Assembly (NCBI GenBank): GCA_020347085.1
Contig: CP070769.1
Coordinates: 87,436 to 92,779 of the forward strand
DNA from: Desulfobacterales bacterium
GTDB lineage: Bacteria > Desulfobacterota > Desulfobacteria > Desulfobacterales > C00003060
Direction: 5' to 3'
DNA length: 5,344 bases
Shown: positions 1 through 5,299 of the stretch, in pieces
Layout: each line of letters starts with the position of its first letter
Position numbering within the stretch: the stretch's first letter is position 1
Position numbers and translations under genes: made by a program
Notes under the pieces: model-generated
Told to the model about the DNA's origin: nothing
Database searches by the model: none
The model's input: only the letters and a program-made list of their open reading frames with translations

Positions 1-64
1 CTCACGGGCAGCTTATCTCAGGAGACCATCTTTGGTATATAGGGGGGATGTGACAGGGGTGAAC
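1..64. other. Short flank downstream of the H1-like gene, nothing identified
   Basis: This is the 3' flank of the minus-strand gene that ends at 65. I see no hairpin followed by a T-run on the minus strand, so no intrinsic terminator can be called. There is also no start codon with a ribosome binding site leading into a supported gene. The operon may continue beyond the window or end by another mechanism. Confidence 0.5.
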
Positions 65-535
65 TTAGGCTACAGCCTTATAGATACCTCGGCCAGCCCT
101 TTTGACCTTACCTTGCTTGCTTAGCCTGAAAAGAACGTTTCGAATCTTCTGGTCTTCCAAGCCCGTGCTTGCTTTGAGTGTCGCCACGTTTACACCGGCC
201 TGGGATTTCTTCATAACCTGGAGGACCTTTTCGGAACTTGTCATTTTGGGTTTGGCCCTTGATACGGGCTTCTTCTTGGTAGCAGCCTTTTTACTTGCTT
301 TTTTACGAGCCGTTACCTTGGTTGCCTTCTTCTGGGCCGTTAAGGCGTTTTCCAAAGCCTCCACCCTCTTTGTCAGCCGGTCAAAATCTGCCCTCGTTGG
401 CACCTTCAATGCGAAAAGTGATTGCTCGGTCTTCTTTATCAACTTATCAATCTCTTTTTTCGTCGGAACCTTGATGCGATCAGTCATGAATTCGATCAAA
501 GGTTCTAGCGTAAAAGATTTGTGCTTCTTTTTCAT
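65..535 (-). CDS. Phasin-like coiled coil / H1-like basic linker / winged-helix protein
   Basis: This is a small, very basic protein of 156 residues. Residues about 20-66 form a predicted coiled coil built from two similar 22-residue units, each opening with KVPT (residues 22 and 44). The second unit, with PTRADFDRLTKRVEALE, resembles the conserved motif of PhaF/PhaI-type phasins. Residues about 69-97 are a Lys/Ala-rich linker like histone H1 or the PhaF tail. Residues about 98-154 look like a winged helix: a helix-turn-helix followed by a basic wing around GKVKRAGRGIY. The likely role is DNA binding or chromosome organisation, possibly tethering something to DNA; no enzyme motif is visible. 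I prefer the ATG at 535 because AAGAGG (540-545) lies 4 nt upstream. The ATG at 559 would add 8 residues but has no properly spaced site. The gene follows the HU gene closely and probably shares its transcript. The architecture call is inferred from motifs only. Confidence 0.8.
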   Translation of the reverse strand: MKKKHKSFTLEPLIEFMTDRIKVPTKKEIDKLIKKTEQSLFALKVPTRADFDRLTKRVEALENALTAQKKATKVTARKKASKKAATKKKPVSRAKPKMTSSEKVLQVMKKSQAGVNVATLKASTGLEDQKIRNVLFRLSKQGKVKRAGRGIYKAVA

Positions 536-571
536 AAGGCCTCTCTTATTGTCTGGCATCCTAACAGATGA

Positions 572-847
572 TCAGTAATCAACCCGTTCTTTCAACTCTT
601 TGCCGCACTTGAAGAAAGGAAGCTTTTTTGCCGGTATCTGGACAGGGACGCCGGTCTTTGGATTTCTTCCAACATAGCCTTTGTAATCTTTCACAAAGAT
701 ACTGCAAAAGCCTCGCATCTCAACCCTCTCACCTCTGGCAAGGGCGTCTGAAATGGCATTGATGAAGATGTCGACAACCTGCTCAGCCTTTGCGTTGCTA
801 ATGCCTACTTTCTTTTGTAAAGCATCGATGAGGCCTGACTTGTTCAT
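572..847 (-). CDS. HU/IHF-family DNA-bending protein
   Basis: The 91-residue length is typical of an HU/IHF monomer. The N-terminal helices (residues 1-40) form the dimerisation body: MNKSGLIDAL, then a helix containing AEQVVDIF. The beta saddle and arm follow. The family signature GRNPKTG is at 60-66, with the proline that intercalates into the minor groove at 63, and the C-terminal helix KELKERV is present. Such proteins bind DNA as homo- or heterodimers, bend it sharply, and help in nucleoid compaction, recombination and promoter architecture. HU versus IHF-beta cannot be decided here. Two usually conserved positions carry cysteine: GFC at 46-48 where GFG is usual, and FKCGKEL where FKPGKEL is usual. 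The start is firm: GGGAGGA lies just upstream of the ATG. A strong promoter lies at 897-925, and the H1-like gene follows 36 nt after the stop. Confidence 0.96.
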   Translation of the reverse strand: MNKSGLIDALQKKVGISNAKAEQVVDIFINAISDALARGERVEMRGFCSIFVKDYKGYVGRNPKTGVPVQIPAKKLPFFKCGKELKERVDY

Positions 848-851
848 GAGT

Positions 852-857
852 CCTCCC
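852..857 (-). promoter_or_regulatory. Strong ribosome binding site of the HU gene
   Basis: On the minus strand the sequence AGGGAGGACTC runs straight into the ATG at 847. GGGAGG is a near-perfect anti-16S complement with a 4-nt spacer. This fits high expression of a nucleoid protein and fixes the start codon. Confidence 0.8.
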
Positions 858-896
858 TCTGATGGGTCTGACGTTCACACTTATGATCCAGATTCT

Positions 897-925
897 TTAA
901 TAGAAAACAACACCTTAGAAGTCAA
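897..925 (-). promoter_or_regulatory. Sigma70-type promoter of the HU/H1-like operon
   Basis: On the minus strand, TTGACT (925-920) matches the -35 consensus at 5 of 6 positions. After exactly 17 nt comes TATTAA (902-897), matching -10 at 4 of 6. Transcription would start near 890, giving a leader of about 43 nt before the HU ATG. The location between the phosphomutase stop (949) and the HU start (847) is right for a promoter of the downstream pair. Confidence 0.7.
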
Positions 926-937
926 GAGAAATTTCTC
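926..937. promoter_or_regulatory. Perfect 12-bp palindrome abutting the HU -35 box
   Basis: GAGAAATTTCTC is its own reverse complement and ends one base before the -35 hexamer of the HU promoter. Position and symmetry suit a binding site for a dimeric regulator. The AT-rich centre could also simply be part of an UP-element-like stretch. It is not a terminator for the phosphomutase gene, since no T-run follows on the minus strand. The operator role is inference only. Confidence 0.35.
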
Positions 938-948
938 AAAAACCGGCA

Positions 949-2301
949 TTAATACCTCTTTTGAATCTCAGCCAGCACCGACTCTACCAGGGACTGGATT
1001 TCGGAAAGCCTGGCCTGTGAAAGGGTCTCAAATCGCAGGACTAATACAGGTTGCGTATTCGAAGCTCTAACCAAACCCCAGCCATCTTCAAAGAGAATGC
1101 GCACGCCGTCTATATCTATGATGTCATACCTCTGACGGAAGTACTCAGTAATCTCCTTGACGACCTGAAATTTTATGTTGTCTGGACACGGCACCCGGAT
1201 TTCAGGAGTGTTATAGGTCTTTGGGACATCGCTTAACAGTTCCGTAATACTCTTTCCTGTTGCGGCCAAGATCTCCAACAAACGACAAGAGGCGTAAACA
1301 GCATCATCGTAGCCAAAGTATCGGTCAGCAAAGAACATGTGTCCGCTCATCTCTCCTGCCAGTTCAGCCTTGACCTCTTTCATCTTCTGTTTAATCAGGG
1401 AGTGCCCTGTCTTCGACATCACTGACCGGCCACCGTGTTTTTCTATGTCATCATACAGGGTCTGGGAACACTTTACCTCTGCAATAAACGTGGCACCGGG
1501 TTTTCTGGAAAGGATTTCCCGAGCGTACATGATCATCAGTTGGTCGCCCCATATAATATCGCCTTTTTCGTCAATGACACCGATGCGATCTCCGTCGCCG
1601 TCATAGCCGATCCCAACATGAAGTCCCTTTTCCCGAACCAATCTCATCAGATCCTGCATGTTTTCTTCTACCGTGGGATCTGGTTCATGATTGGGAAAGT
1701 TTCCATCCATGTCGCAAAAAAGGTCGAAAACCTCGCACCCCAAGTTCCGTATAATTGGTACGGCTACCACACCAGCGGGCCCGTTTCCCGCGTCGATTCC
1801 CACCCTCAGGGATTTGGCAAGCTTGATGTTCTCCTCCACAAATTTCTTGTATGGCGTGATCACATCAGCAGTTTCTACGTTTCCCCGCCCCTCGGCAAAG
1901 GTCCCGCCGTCAATCATCTGTCGCACCTTCTGTATCTGCTTGCCGAAAAGGGTGTCATAACCGCTGCATAGTTTAAACCCATTATACTCAGGGGGGTTGT
2001 GGCTTGCCGTAACCATGACGCCGCCTTCTTTTTTCAAGTGCCTGATGGAAAAATAAAAGACCGGGGTAGGGCATACGCCGATATCCACCACATCGCAGCC
2101 TGAGGCAAGGAGGCCTTCGGTCAAGAGATGTTGATAATGCTCGGAACTCAGACGGCAATCTCTGCCTACGGAGACCTTGGAGTGGTTTTCGCTCTGCAGG
2201 TATGTACCGAACGCTTTGCCGATCAAAATTACACCCTGGTCGGTCAGGTCTTTCTCCACAACCCCTCTAATGTCGTATTCTCTAAAAATTTCAGGATTCA
2301 T
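949..2301 (-). CDS. manB: Phosphomannomutase/phosphoglucomutase (AlgC/ManB type)
   Basis: This enzyme of the alpha-D-phosphohexomutase superfamily is 450 residues long, the usual length. It interconverts mannose-6-P and mannose-1-P and, in bifunctional members, glucose-6-P and glucose-1-P, through a phosphoserine. All four active-site loops are visible: TASHNP at 98-103 with catalytic Ser100; the Mg-binding DGDGDR at 234-239; the sugar-selecting GEMSGH at 316-321; and the phosphate-binding RASNTQP at 412-418. GEMSGH is typical of dual PMM/PGM enzymes. The family opening NPEIFREYDIRG favours the ATG at 2301, which has GGGAG 5 nt upstream; a GTG at 2325 with GAGGA upstream is a possible alternative that adds 8 residues. 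The product would feed GDP-mannose or NDP-glucose synthesis, matching the glycosyltransferase encoded upstream. It may be read through from that operon or from a weak promoter of its own. The gene name reflects family only; algC-like naming would be equally fair. Confidence 0.95.
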   Translation of the reverse strand: MNPEIFREYDIRGVVEKDLTDQGVILIGKAFGTYLQSENHSKVSVGRDCRLSSEHYQHLLTEGLLASGCDVVDIGVCPTPVFYFSIRHLKKEGGVMVTASHNPPEYNGFKLCSGYDTLFGKQIQKVRQMIDGGTFAEGRGNVETADVITPYKKFVEENIKLAKSLRVGIDAGNGPAGVVAVPIIRNLGCEVFDLFCDMDGNFPNHEPDPTVEENMQDLMRLVREKGLHVGIGYDGDGDRIGVIDEKGDIIWGDQLMIMYAREILSRKPGATFIAEVKCSQTLYDDIEKHGGRSVMSKTGHSLIKQKMKEVKAELAGEMSGHMFFADRYFGYDDAVYASCRLLEILAATGKSITELLSDVPKTYNTPEIRVPCPDNIKFQVVKEITEYFRQRYDIIDIDGVRILFEDGWGLVRASNTQPVLVLRFETLSQARLSEIQSLVESVLAEIQKRY

Positions 2302-2540
2302 AATATCTCCCGGTTCGTTATTCACAAATCCTCATTCGAAACATCAAAAAAATTCTATTTTCTTAAATGGAAAGGATATTGAACTATAACAGCGGGGGCA
2401 TTCTCTGTCCCAACTTGTCGGGACTGCGGGGCTATCAAGAGGATCTTCAAAGCATAGCAAATGACTGGCGCTGCCAAGAGACAAAAACGCGGTTAAACCC
2501 TGGATGACACCCAGCAAAGAAGTATTGAAAACTTCCACGC
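2302..2540. other. 239-nt spacer between response regulator and phosphomutase
   Basis: No convincing gene lies here. The spacer holds a hairpin repeat (2374-2443). On the minus strand it also holds an AT-rich stretch with TAGAAT (2357-2352), which matches a -10 box at 5 of 6 positions but has no good -35 at 16-18 nt. A weak or activator-dependent promoter for the phosphomutase is possible. Minor stems such as CTGG/CCAG with a 7-nt loop near 2500 are too short to interpret. Confidence 0.5.
2374..2443 (-). repeat. Dispersed hairpin repeat, copy A
   Basis: On the minus strand this stretch reads, in order: TCCTCTTGATAG, CCCCGCAG, a hairpin, then a 30-nt block (2403-2374) starting GAATGC and containing CGCTGTT and AGTTCAA. 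The block matches 24 of 30 positions of 5244-5273 without gaps. The flank TCCTCTTGA matches copy B at 8 of 9. The hairpin is GTCCCGAC / GTTGGGAC with an AA loop (2424-2407), 8 pairs including one G-T wobble when read as minus-strand RNA. It starts 117 nt after the response-regulator stop, in that gene's sense direction. It has no terminator T-run. Confidence 0.65.
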
Positions 2541-2927
2541 TCACTCTGACTCCTCGGCAGACTCGAAGGGGACGTGCCCTTCTATGGCCATTTTGATTTT
2601 TTGCTTCAGCTCGCTTAAATCCGCACTTTTCACCACATAGTAATCGGCTGCGATCGAATTGAGGTCGCCTTTATAAGAGGAGTAGGCTGAACATAGAATG
2701 ACGGGGATGTTGTAGAATTCCTTCCGGATATCCTGTAATAGGTCTAACCCGTCGTGTTCGGCCATTTTGATATCCAAGATGATCAGGTCTGGTCGTTCCC
2801 GTTCGATTAGTCCAACTAGGCCATGACCACTCCCTGTGGTGATCACGTCATATCCTTCGTCCTCTAATTCCTCGCCATAGAGCATACGGATGACCTCTTC
2901 GTCGTCGACGATTAGAATTCTTTTCAT
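2541..2927 (-). CDS. Single-domain response regulator (CheY-like receiver)
   Basis: The 128 residues make one receiver domain with no output domain. The acidic pocket is Asp8-Asp9-Glu10 in ILIVDDEE. The phospho-acceptor is Asp52 in LIILDIKM, the switch residue Ser80 in PVILCS, and the invariant Lys100 in YVVKS. All residues needed for phosphorylation are therefore present. It would act by protein-protein contact, or as a relay from a histidine kinase not encoded in this window. A short acidic tail (about 116-128) follows the last helix. The start at 2927 is chosen because GGGGG lies 5 nt upstream and the domain begins MKRILIVDD; the ATG at 2939 lacks a site. It sits 35 nt after the glycosyltransferase stop, so the two are very likely co-transcribed. 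This suggests a link to osmotic or stress signalling, but the partner is unknown. Confidence 0.93.
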   Translation of the reverse strand: MKRILIVDDEEVIRMLYGEELEDEGYDVITTGSGHGLVGLIERERPDLIILDIKMAEHDGLDLLQDIRKEFYNIPVILCSAYSSYKGDLNSIAADYYVVKSADLSELKQKIKMAIEGHVPFESAEESE

Positions 2928-2962
2928 GAGTGCCCCCATTTGCTGTCAATAAACACAGAGCT

Positions 2963-4180
2963 TCACTTCGTGTCCAACCATTTTGTAAGCAGACTAGGCT
3001 TGCTCCGCTCAAAAACAATGCACTGATCTTCTATCACTTCTTCGGCCTGCTGAATGGTCATTGGCTCCAGTTCGACCACAAAGGAACAGGTACGACCGAA
3101 ATAGAGCGGAATCAAAATTTCCATGATTTTTTCTTTCTCATGGGCTTTATTTTTGTAAGCAACGCCAAAGTCAATCAACACTTCGGCCCACAGGTTGGCC
3201 GGGAACTCAAAATTCGTAAAACTTAAGGTTTTCACCTCAGAAAGTTTCTTGTAGAGGTTTGTAGAAAGAATTTCCTTCCAGAGGCCATTATAGCTTGCGA
3301 AGCCTGACTGAAATTTGTCATAGAGTCTGTCCAGATTCACGTTGACTGGCGGAGGCATTTCCATCTCCCCAAGCCCAAAACCGAAAATTGCCGTCGGCTT
3401 ACTCCACCGGACCTCTTTCCAGAAGCTCACCTTTTCTGTCATAATATCAAAGATGGTTCCCACGACCTGCAAAAACATGGGACCCAAGGATTCCCCCGGG
3501 TCTTTGGGTTTGTGTATCTTGGGCCTTCCCATGAAAGACTGGCAAATGGGTATGTCGTGACACATGGCCGTCGTGGTCATCCAAATATCAATGCCAAATT
3601 CCGCGACAGCCGGGCTCCAACCCCCCTGTCTTGCGTAGATCTCTGCGAGCTCTCCGGAAAAGCCAAAGTCCCCGCCGATGGGTTGACGAACCCTGCGTCC
3701 GTAAATGGATCGCGTCATGGGGTATGCAATGTTGTTCGTGATGGTCCCATCATATTTGTGCCGCACGTAGAGGGGTGCCACAAACCCAAAGTCTTCAAAG
3801 AGTGGCTCTCCCAGATTCTTTACCCAGCGCGGTGTGATGCTTTTCAGATCGGCATCCAAAACAATAATGGCTTGTGCTCCAAGGTCTGAACTTTTCTTGA
3901 AGAGGTTTTTGATATTGTTTCCTTTTCCTTTCACACCAGGCGGTGTTGAGATGTACATCTTGGGAACTTCAGTAGGGGTATTCATAAATGCGTCGCGGGT
4001 GCCGTCCGGGGAGTTATTGTCGCAGTTGATAATAACGCTGTTCTTGTCCCCAAAATACTTCACAAGACCTTCGCTTGCCATCTGCGTGGGGTAGGAAATC
4101 AGTTCTGCCTCATTGTACGATGGAATTCCTACAATCAAATCGGCAGCCCGCACGTCATTCGGATTCTCCTCTATGTGCAT
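2963..4180 (-). CDS. GT-A glycosyltransferase, probable glucosyl/mannosyl-(3-phospho)glycerate synthase
   Basis: A soluble cytoplasmic glycosyltransferase of 405 residues without membrane segments. The N-terminal GT-A fold shows LIVGIPSYNEAE (15-26), CDNNSPDGT (53-61), GKGNN (85-89) and the metal-binding DAD (109-111). Next come QPIGGDFG (166-173) and EFGIDIW (194-200). An HKP motif (223-225) offers a candidate metal-ligand His. The order QP-x-GG, then a G-x-D helix, then His resembles retaining synthases that transfer sugar to glycerate or 3-phosphoglycerate (GpgS, GT81; MGS, GT78). It does not resemble the classical mannosyl-3-phosphoglycerate synthase MpgS (GT55). The helical C-terminal part (about 280-405) is not diagnostic. 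The start is supported by AAGGGGG, 7 nt before the ATG. A phosphatase of the matching pathway is divergent next door and a phosphomutase lies downstream, so a compatible-solute role is a good inference. The donor sugar and acceptor remain open. Confidence 0.8.
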   Translation of the reverse strand: MHIEENPNDVRAADLIVGIPSYNEAELISYPTQMASEGLVKYFGDKNSVIINCDNNSPDGTRDAFMNTPTEVPKMYISTPPGVKGKGNNIKNLFKKSSDLGAQAIIVLDADLKSITPRWVKNLGEPLFEDFGFVAPLYVRHKYDGTITNNIAYPMTRSIYGRRVRQPIGGDFGFSGELAEIYARQGGWSPAVAEFGIDIWMTTTAMCHDIPICQSFMGRPKIHKPKDPGESLGPMFLQVVGTIFDIMTEKVSFWKEVRWSKPTAIFGFGLGEMEMPPPVNVNLDRLYDKFQSGFASYNGLWKEILSTNLYKKLSEVKTLSFTNFEFPANLWAEVLIDFGVAYKNKAHEKEKIMEILIPLYFGRTCSFVVELEPMTIQQAEEVIEDQCIVFERSKPSLLTKWLDTK

Positions 4181-4187
4181 GCCGAAG

Positions 4188-4195
4188 CCCCCTTT
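4188..4195 (-). promoter_or_regulatory. Ribosome binding site of the glycosyltransferase gene
   Basis: On the minus strand AAAGGGGG precedes the ATG at 4180 with a 7-nt spacer. The same G-rich style (GGGGG) is used by the response-regulator gene downstream. Confidence 0.6.
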
Positions 4196-4262
4196 TAGCC
4201 TTTTACTAACCCTAGGTCAAAAAAAGACAAGTACCAGAAAACTCTGATATTTGCAATCGGAA

Positions 4263-4291
4263 TCCATACTACATATCCTGAGCGACGTCAA
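4263..4291 (-). promoter_or_regulatory. Candidate promoter of the glycosyltransferase operon
   Basis: On the minus strand TTGACG (4291-4286) matches the -35 consensus at 5 of 6. After 17 nt comes TATGGA (4268-4263), which matches -10 at only 3 of 6. It would give a leader of about 75 nt. The weak -10 means the site may need an activator, or the true promoter may lie closer to the gene. Confidence 0.4.
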
Positions 4292-4297
4292 CTTGAC
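4287..4297. promoter_or_regulatory. Palindrome formed by two back-to-back -35 boxes
   Basis: GTCAA-C-TTGAC is a perfect inverted repeat with a 1-nt centre. Each arm is the core of one -35 hexamer of the two divergent promoters, so the polymerase sites nearly touch (4291 and 4293). RNA polymerases could hardly occupy both at once, and one regulator here would affect both genes. Confidence 0.45.
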
Positions 4298-4321
4298 ACC
4301 GGACAGTCATCCAGGTATTTT
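4293..4321 (+). promoter_or_regulatory. Sigma70-type promoter of the phosphatase gene
   Basis: TTGACA (4293-4298) is a perfect -35 box. After exactly 17 nt, TATTTT (4316-4321) matches the -10 consensus at 4 of 6. Transcription would start near 4328, giving a leader of about 28 nt before the ATG at 4356 with its GAAGG site. Confidence 0.65.
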
Positions 4322-4355
4322 CAGATATTCATACCAGCATTTTTGAAGGTTGACC

Positions 4356-5180
4356 ATGAAACAGATAGTTGTATTCACCGACCTGGATGGCACGCTGATC
4401 GATCATGATACTTACGGTTTCAAAGAGGCCCAGCCCGCCTTGGACCAGCTGAGGTCACGGGCTATCCCGGTCATCATTTGCAGCAGCAAGACGCGGGCCG
4501 AGATTGAGGTCTATCGCAGGCGTATGGGCCTCAGTGGTCCGTTCATCGTAGAAAACGGTGGAGCTATTTTCATCACTCACGATCACTTCAGCGTAACCGT
4601 AACCTTTGTTCGGAAAGGGCCATACCGCGTGGTGGAATTGGGTGTGCCCTATGCTGATTTGTGCAAGACTTGGAAAGACATCAAAAAGAAGGGAAACTTG
4701 CGCATGAAGGGTTTCAGTGAGATGACGGTCGAGGAGATTGCTGACTGTACGGGGCTTCCTCTCGATGAGGTTTCGCTGGCCGCAAAGCGTGAATATTCAG
4801 AACCGTTTATGTTCTCTGACACGTCATCTCAGTTTCGTCTGCTTACTCGCCTCATACAAGAGAAAGGGTTAACGATAACCCGAGGAGGCCGCTTTTATCA
4901 CTTAACTGGTCCGAACGATAAGGGAAGGGCCGTCCAAATTCTGAAAAGAGTCTATGCTAATACATACCCTGACAAGAGGATCTGGACTGCTGGACTCGGA
5001 GACAGTGCCAATGACGTTCCTATGCTAAGGCATGTAGACATGCCCATTGTCATTAGGAAAAAGACTGGAGAATGGGAGCGCATGCAAGGCATCAACCCCA
5101 TTTATTCGGATAAGGCCGGCCCTACCGGATGGGCCGAAGCGATTGACACGATCTTGCGAACAGATGCCTCTGTTGTCTGA
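4356..5180 (+). CDS. Mannosyl-3-phosphoglycerate phosphatase family protein (HAD-IIB)
   Basis: A cytoplasmic HAD-superfamily phosphatase of 274 residues, the length usual for the MPGP/YedP family. Motif I is DLDGT with nucleophile Asp9 and acid/base Asp11. Motif II is CSSKT (42-46), motif III Lys189 in NDKGRA, and motif IV GLGDSAND (213-220) with metal ligands Asp216 and Asp220. The ENGG at 66-69, GGRFYHL (177-183) and C-terminal GPTGW (255-259) are typical of the MPGP branch. The expected reaction is hydrolysis of mannosyl- or glucosyl-3-phosphoglycerate to the free glycosylglycerate, an osmolyte and heat-stress solute; homologues used in glucosylglycerate synthesis (GpgP) belong to the same family. 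I start at the ATG 4356 because GAAGG (4345-4349) lies 6 nt upstream; a TTG at 4350 overlaps that site's spacing and is unlikely. It is divergent from the glycosyltransferase and shares its control region. Confidence 0.92.
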   Translation: MKQIVVFTDLDGTLIDHDTYGFKEAQPALDQLRSRAIPVIICSSKTRAEIEVYRRRMGLSGPFIVENGGAIFITHDHFSVTVTFVRKGPYRVVELGVPYADLCKTWKDIKKKGNLRMKGFSEMTVEEIADCTGLPLDEVSLAAKREYSEPFMFSDTSSQFRLLTRLIQEKGLTITRGGRFYHLTGPNDKGRAVQILKRVYANTYPDKRIWTAGLGDSANDVPMLRHVDMPIVIRKKTGEWERMQGINPIYSDKAGPTGWAEAIDTILRTDASVV

Positions 5181-5185
5181 TTCGA

Positions 5186-5202
5186 GGGGCTTGGCTTGCC
5201 CC
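5186..5202 (+). terminator. Small GC hairpin just after the phosphatase stop
   Basis: GGGGC (5186-5190) and GCCCC (5198-5202) form a 5-bp stem with a 7-nt loop, 6 nt after the stop codon. No run of T follows directly; only TTTT occurs, about 13 nt later. It could help termination or protect the 3' end, but it is not a standard intrinsic terminator. Confidence 0.25.
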
Positions 5203-5211
5203 AAAGAACAC

Positions 5212-5273
5212 TCCTTTTGAAGCTCCCTGCAGCAAGCTGCAGGGAATGCGCTCGCTGTTGCAGTTCAACAGCC
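5212..5273 (+). repeat. Dispersed hairpin repeat, copy B
   Basis: This is the second copy of the element found on the minus strand at 2374-2443. It has TCCTTTTGAAG, a perfect 10-bp stem TCCCTGCAGC / GCTGCAGGGA (5224-5233 with 5236-5245, AA between), and a 30-nt block at 5244-5273. That block shares 24 of 30 bases with copy A, including GAATGC, CGCTGTT and AGTTCAA. A second stem, GCTGTTG / CAACAGC with a 5-nt loop (5254-5272), is present here but not in copy A. It begins about 32 nt after the phosphatase stop, in sense orientation. No coding potential is apparent. Confidence 0.65.
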
Positions 5274-5299
5274 TCTCGCCTGACAGGAAGTCGGCTAGA

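Noticed and set aside
102..578. A 158-codon plus-strand frame opposite the H1-like gene
   Set aside because: It is the antisense shadow of a Lys/Ala-rich gene, which always gives a hydrophobic Phe/Leu-rich frame that mimics a membrane protein.
926..937. Palindrome read as intrinsic terminator of the phosphomutase gene
   Set aside because: The AT-rich stem leaves no loop and is followed by TTGAC and not by a T-run.
1435..1971. A 178-codon plus-strand frame inside the phosphomutase gene
   Set aside because: The opposite strand carries a full-length phosphomutase with all active-site loops; this frame has no motif and no promoter context.
2344..2544. A 66-codon minus-strand reading frame with a GTG start overlapping the response-regulator stop
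   Set aside because: It runs straight through repeat copy A, has no clear ribosome binding site of its own and shows no recognisable protein pattern. The Cys/Pro/Ser-rich middle is just the translated repeat.
2944..2949. TTGACA on the minus strand in the gap before the response regulator
   Set aside because: A -10 box at the right distance would fall inside the start codon region and no match is present, so it is probably chance.
2963..4180. Naming the glycosyltransferase mpgS (GT55)
   Set aside because: From memory of the family, GT55 synthases have a different N-terminal layout and motif order. The phosphatase next door alone does not prove the classical MpgS reaction.
4350..4355. TTG at 4350 as start of the phosphatase
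   Set aside because: The GAAGG site ends at 4349, leaving no spacer for TTG, but gives a proper 6-nt spacer for the ATG at 4356.
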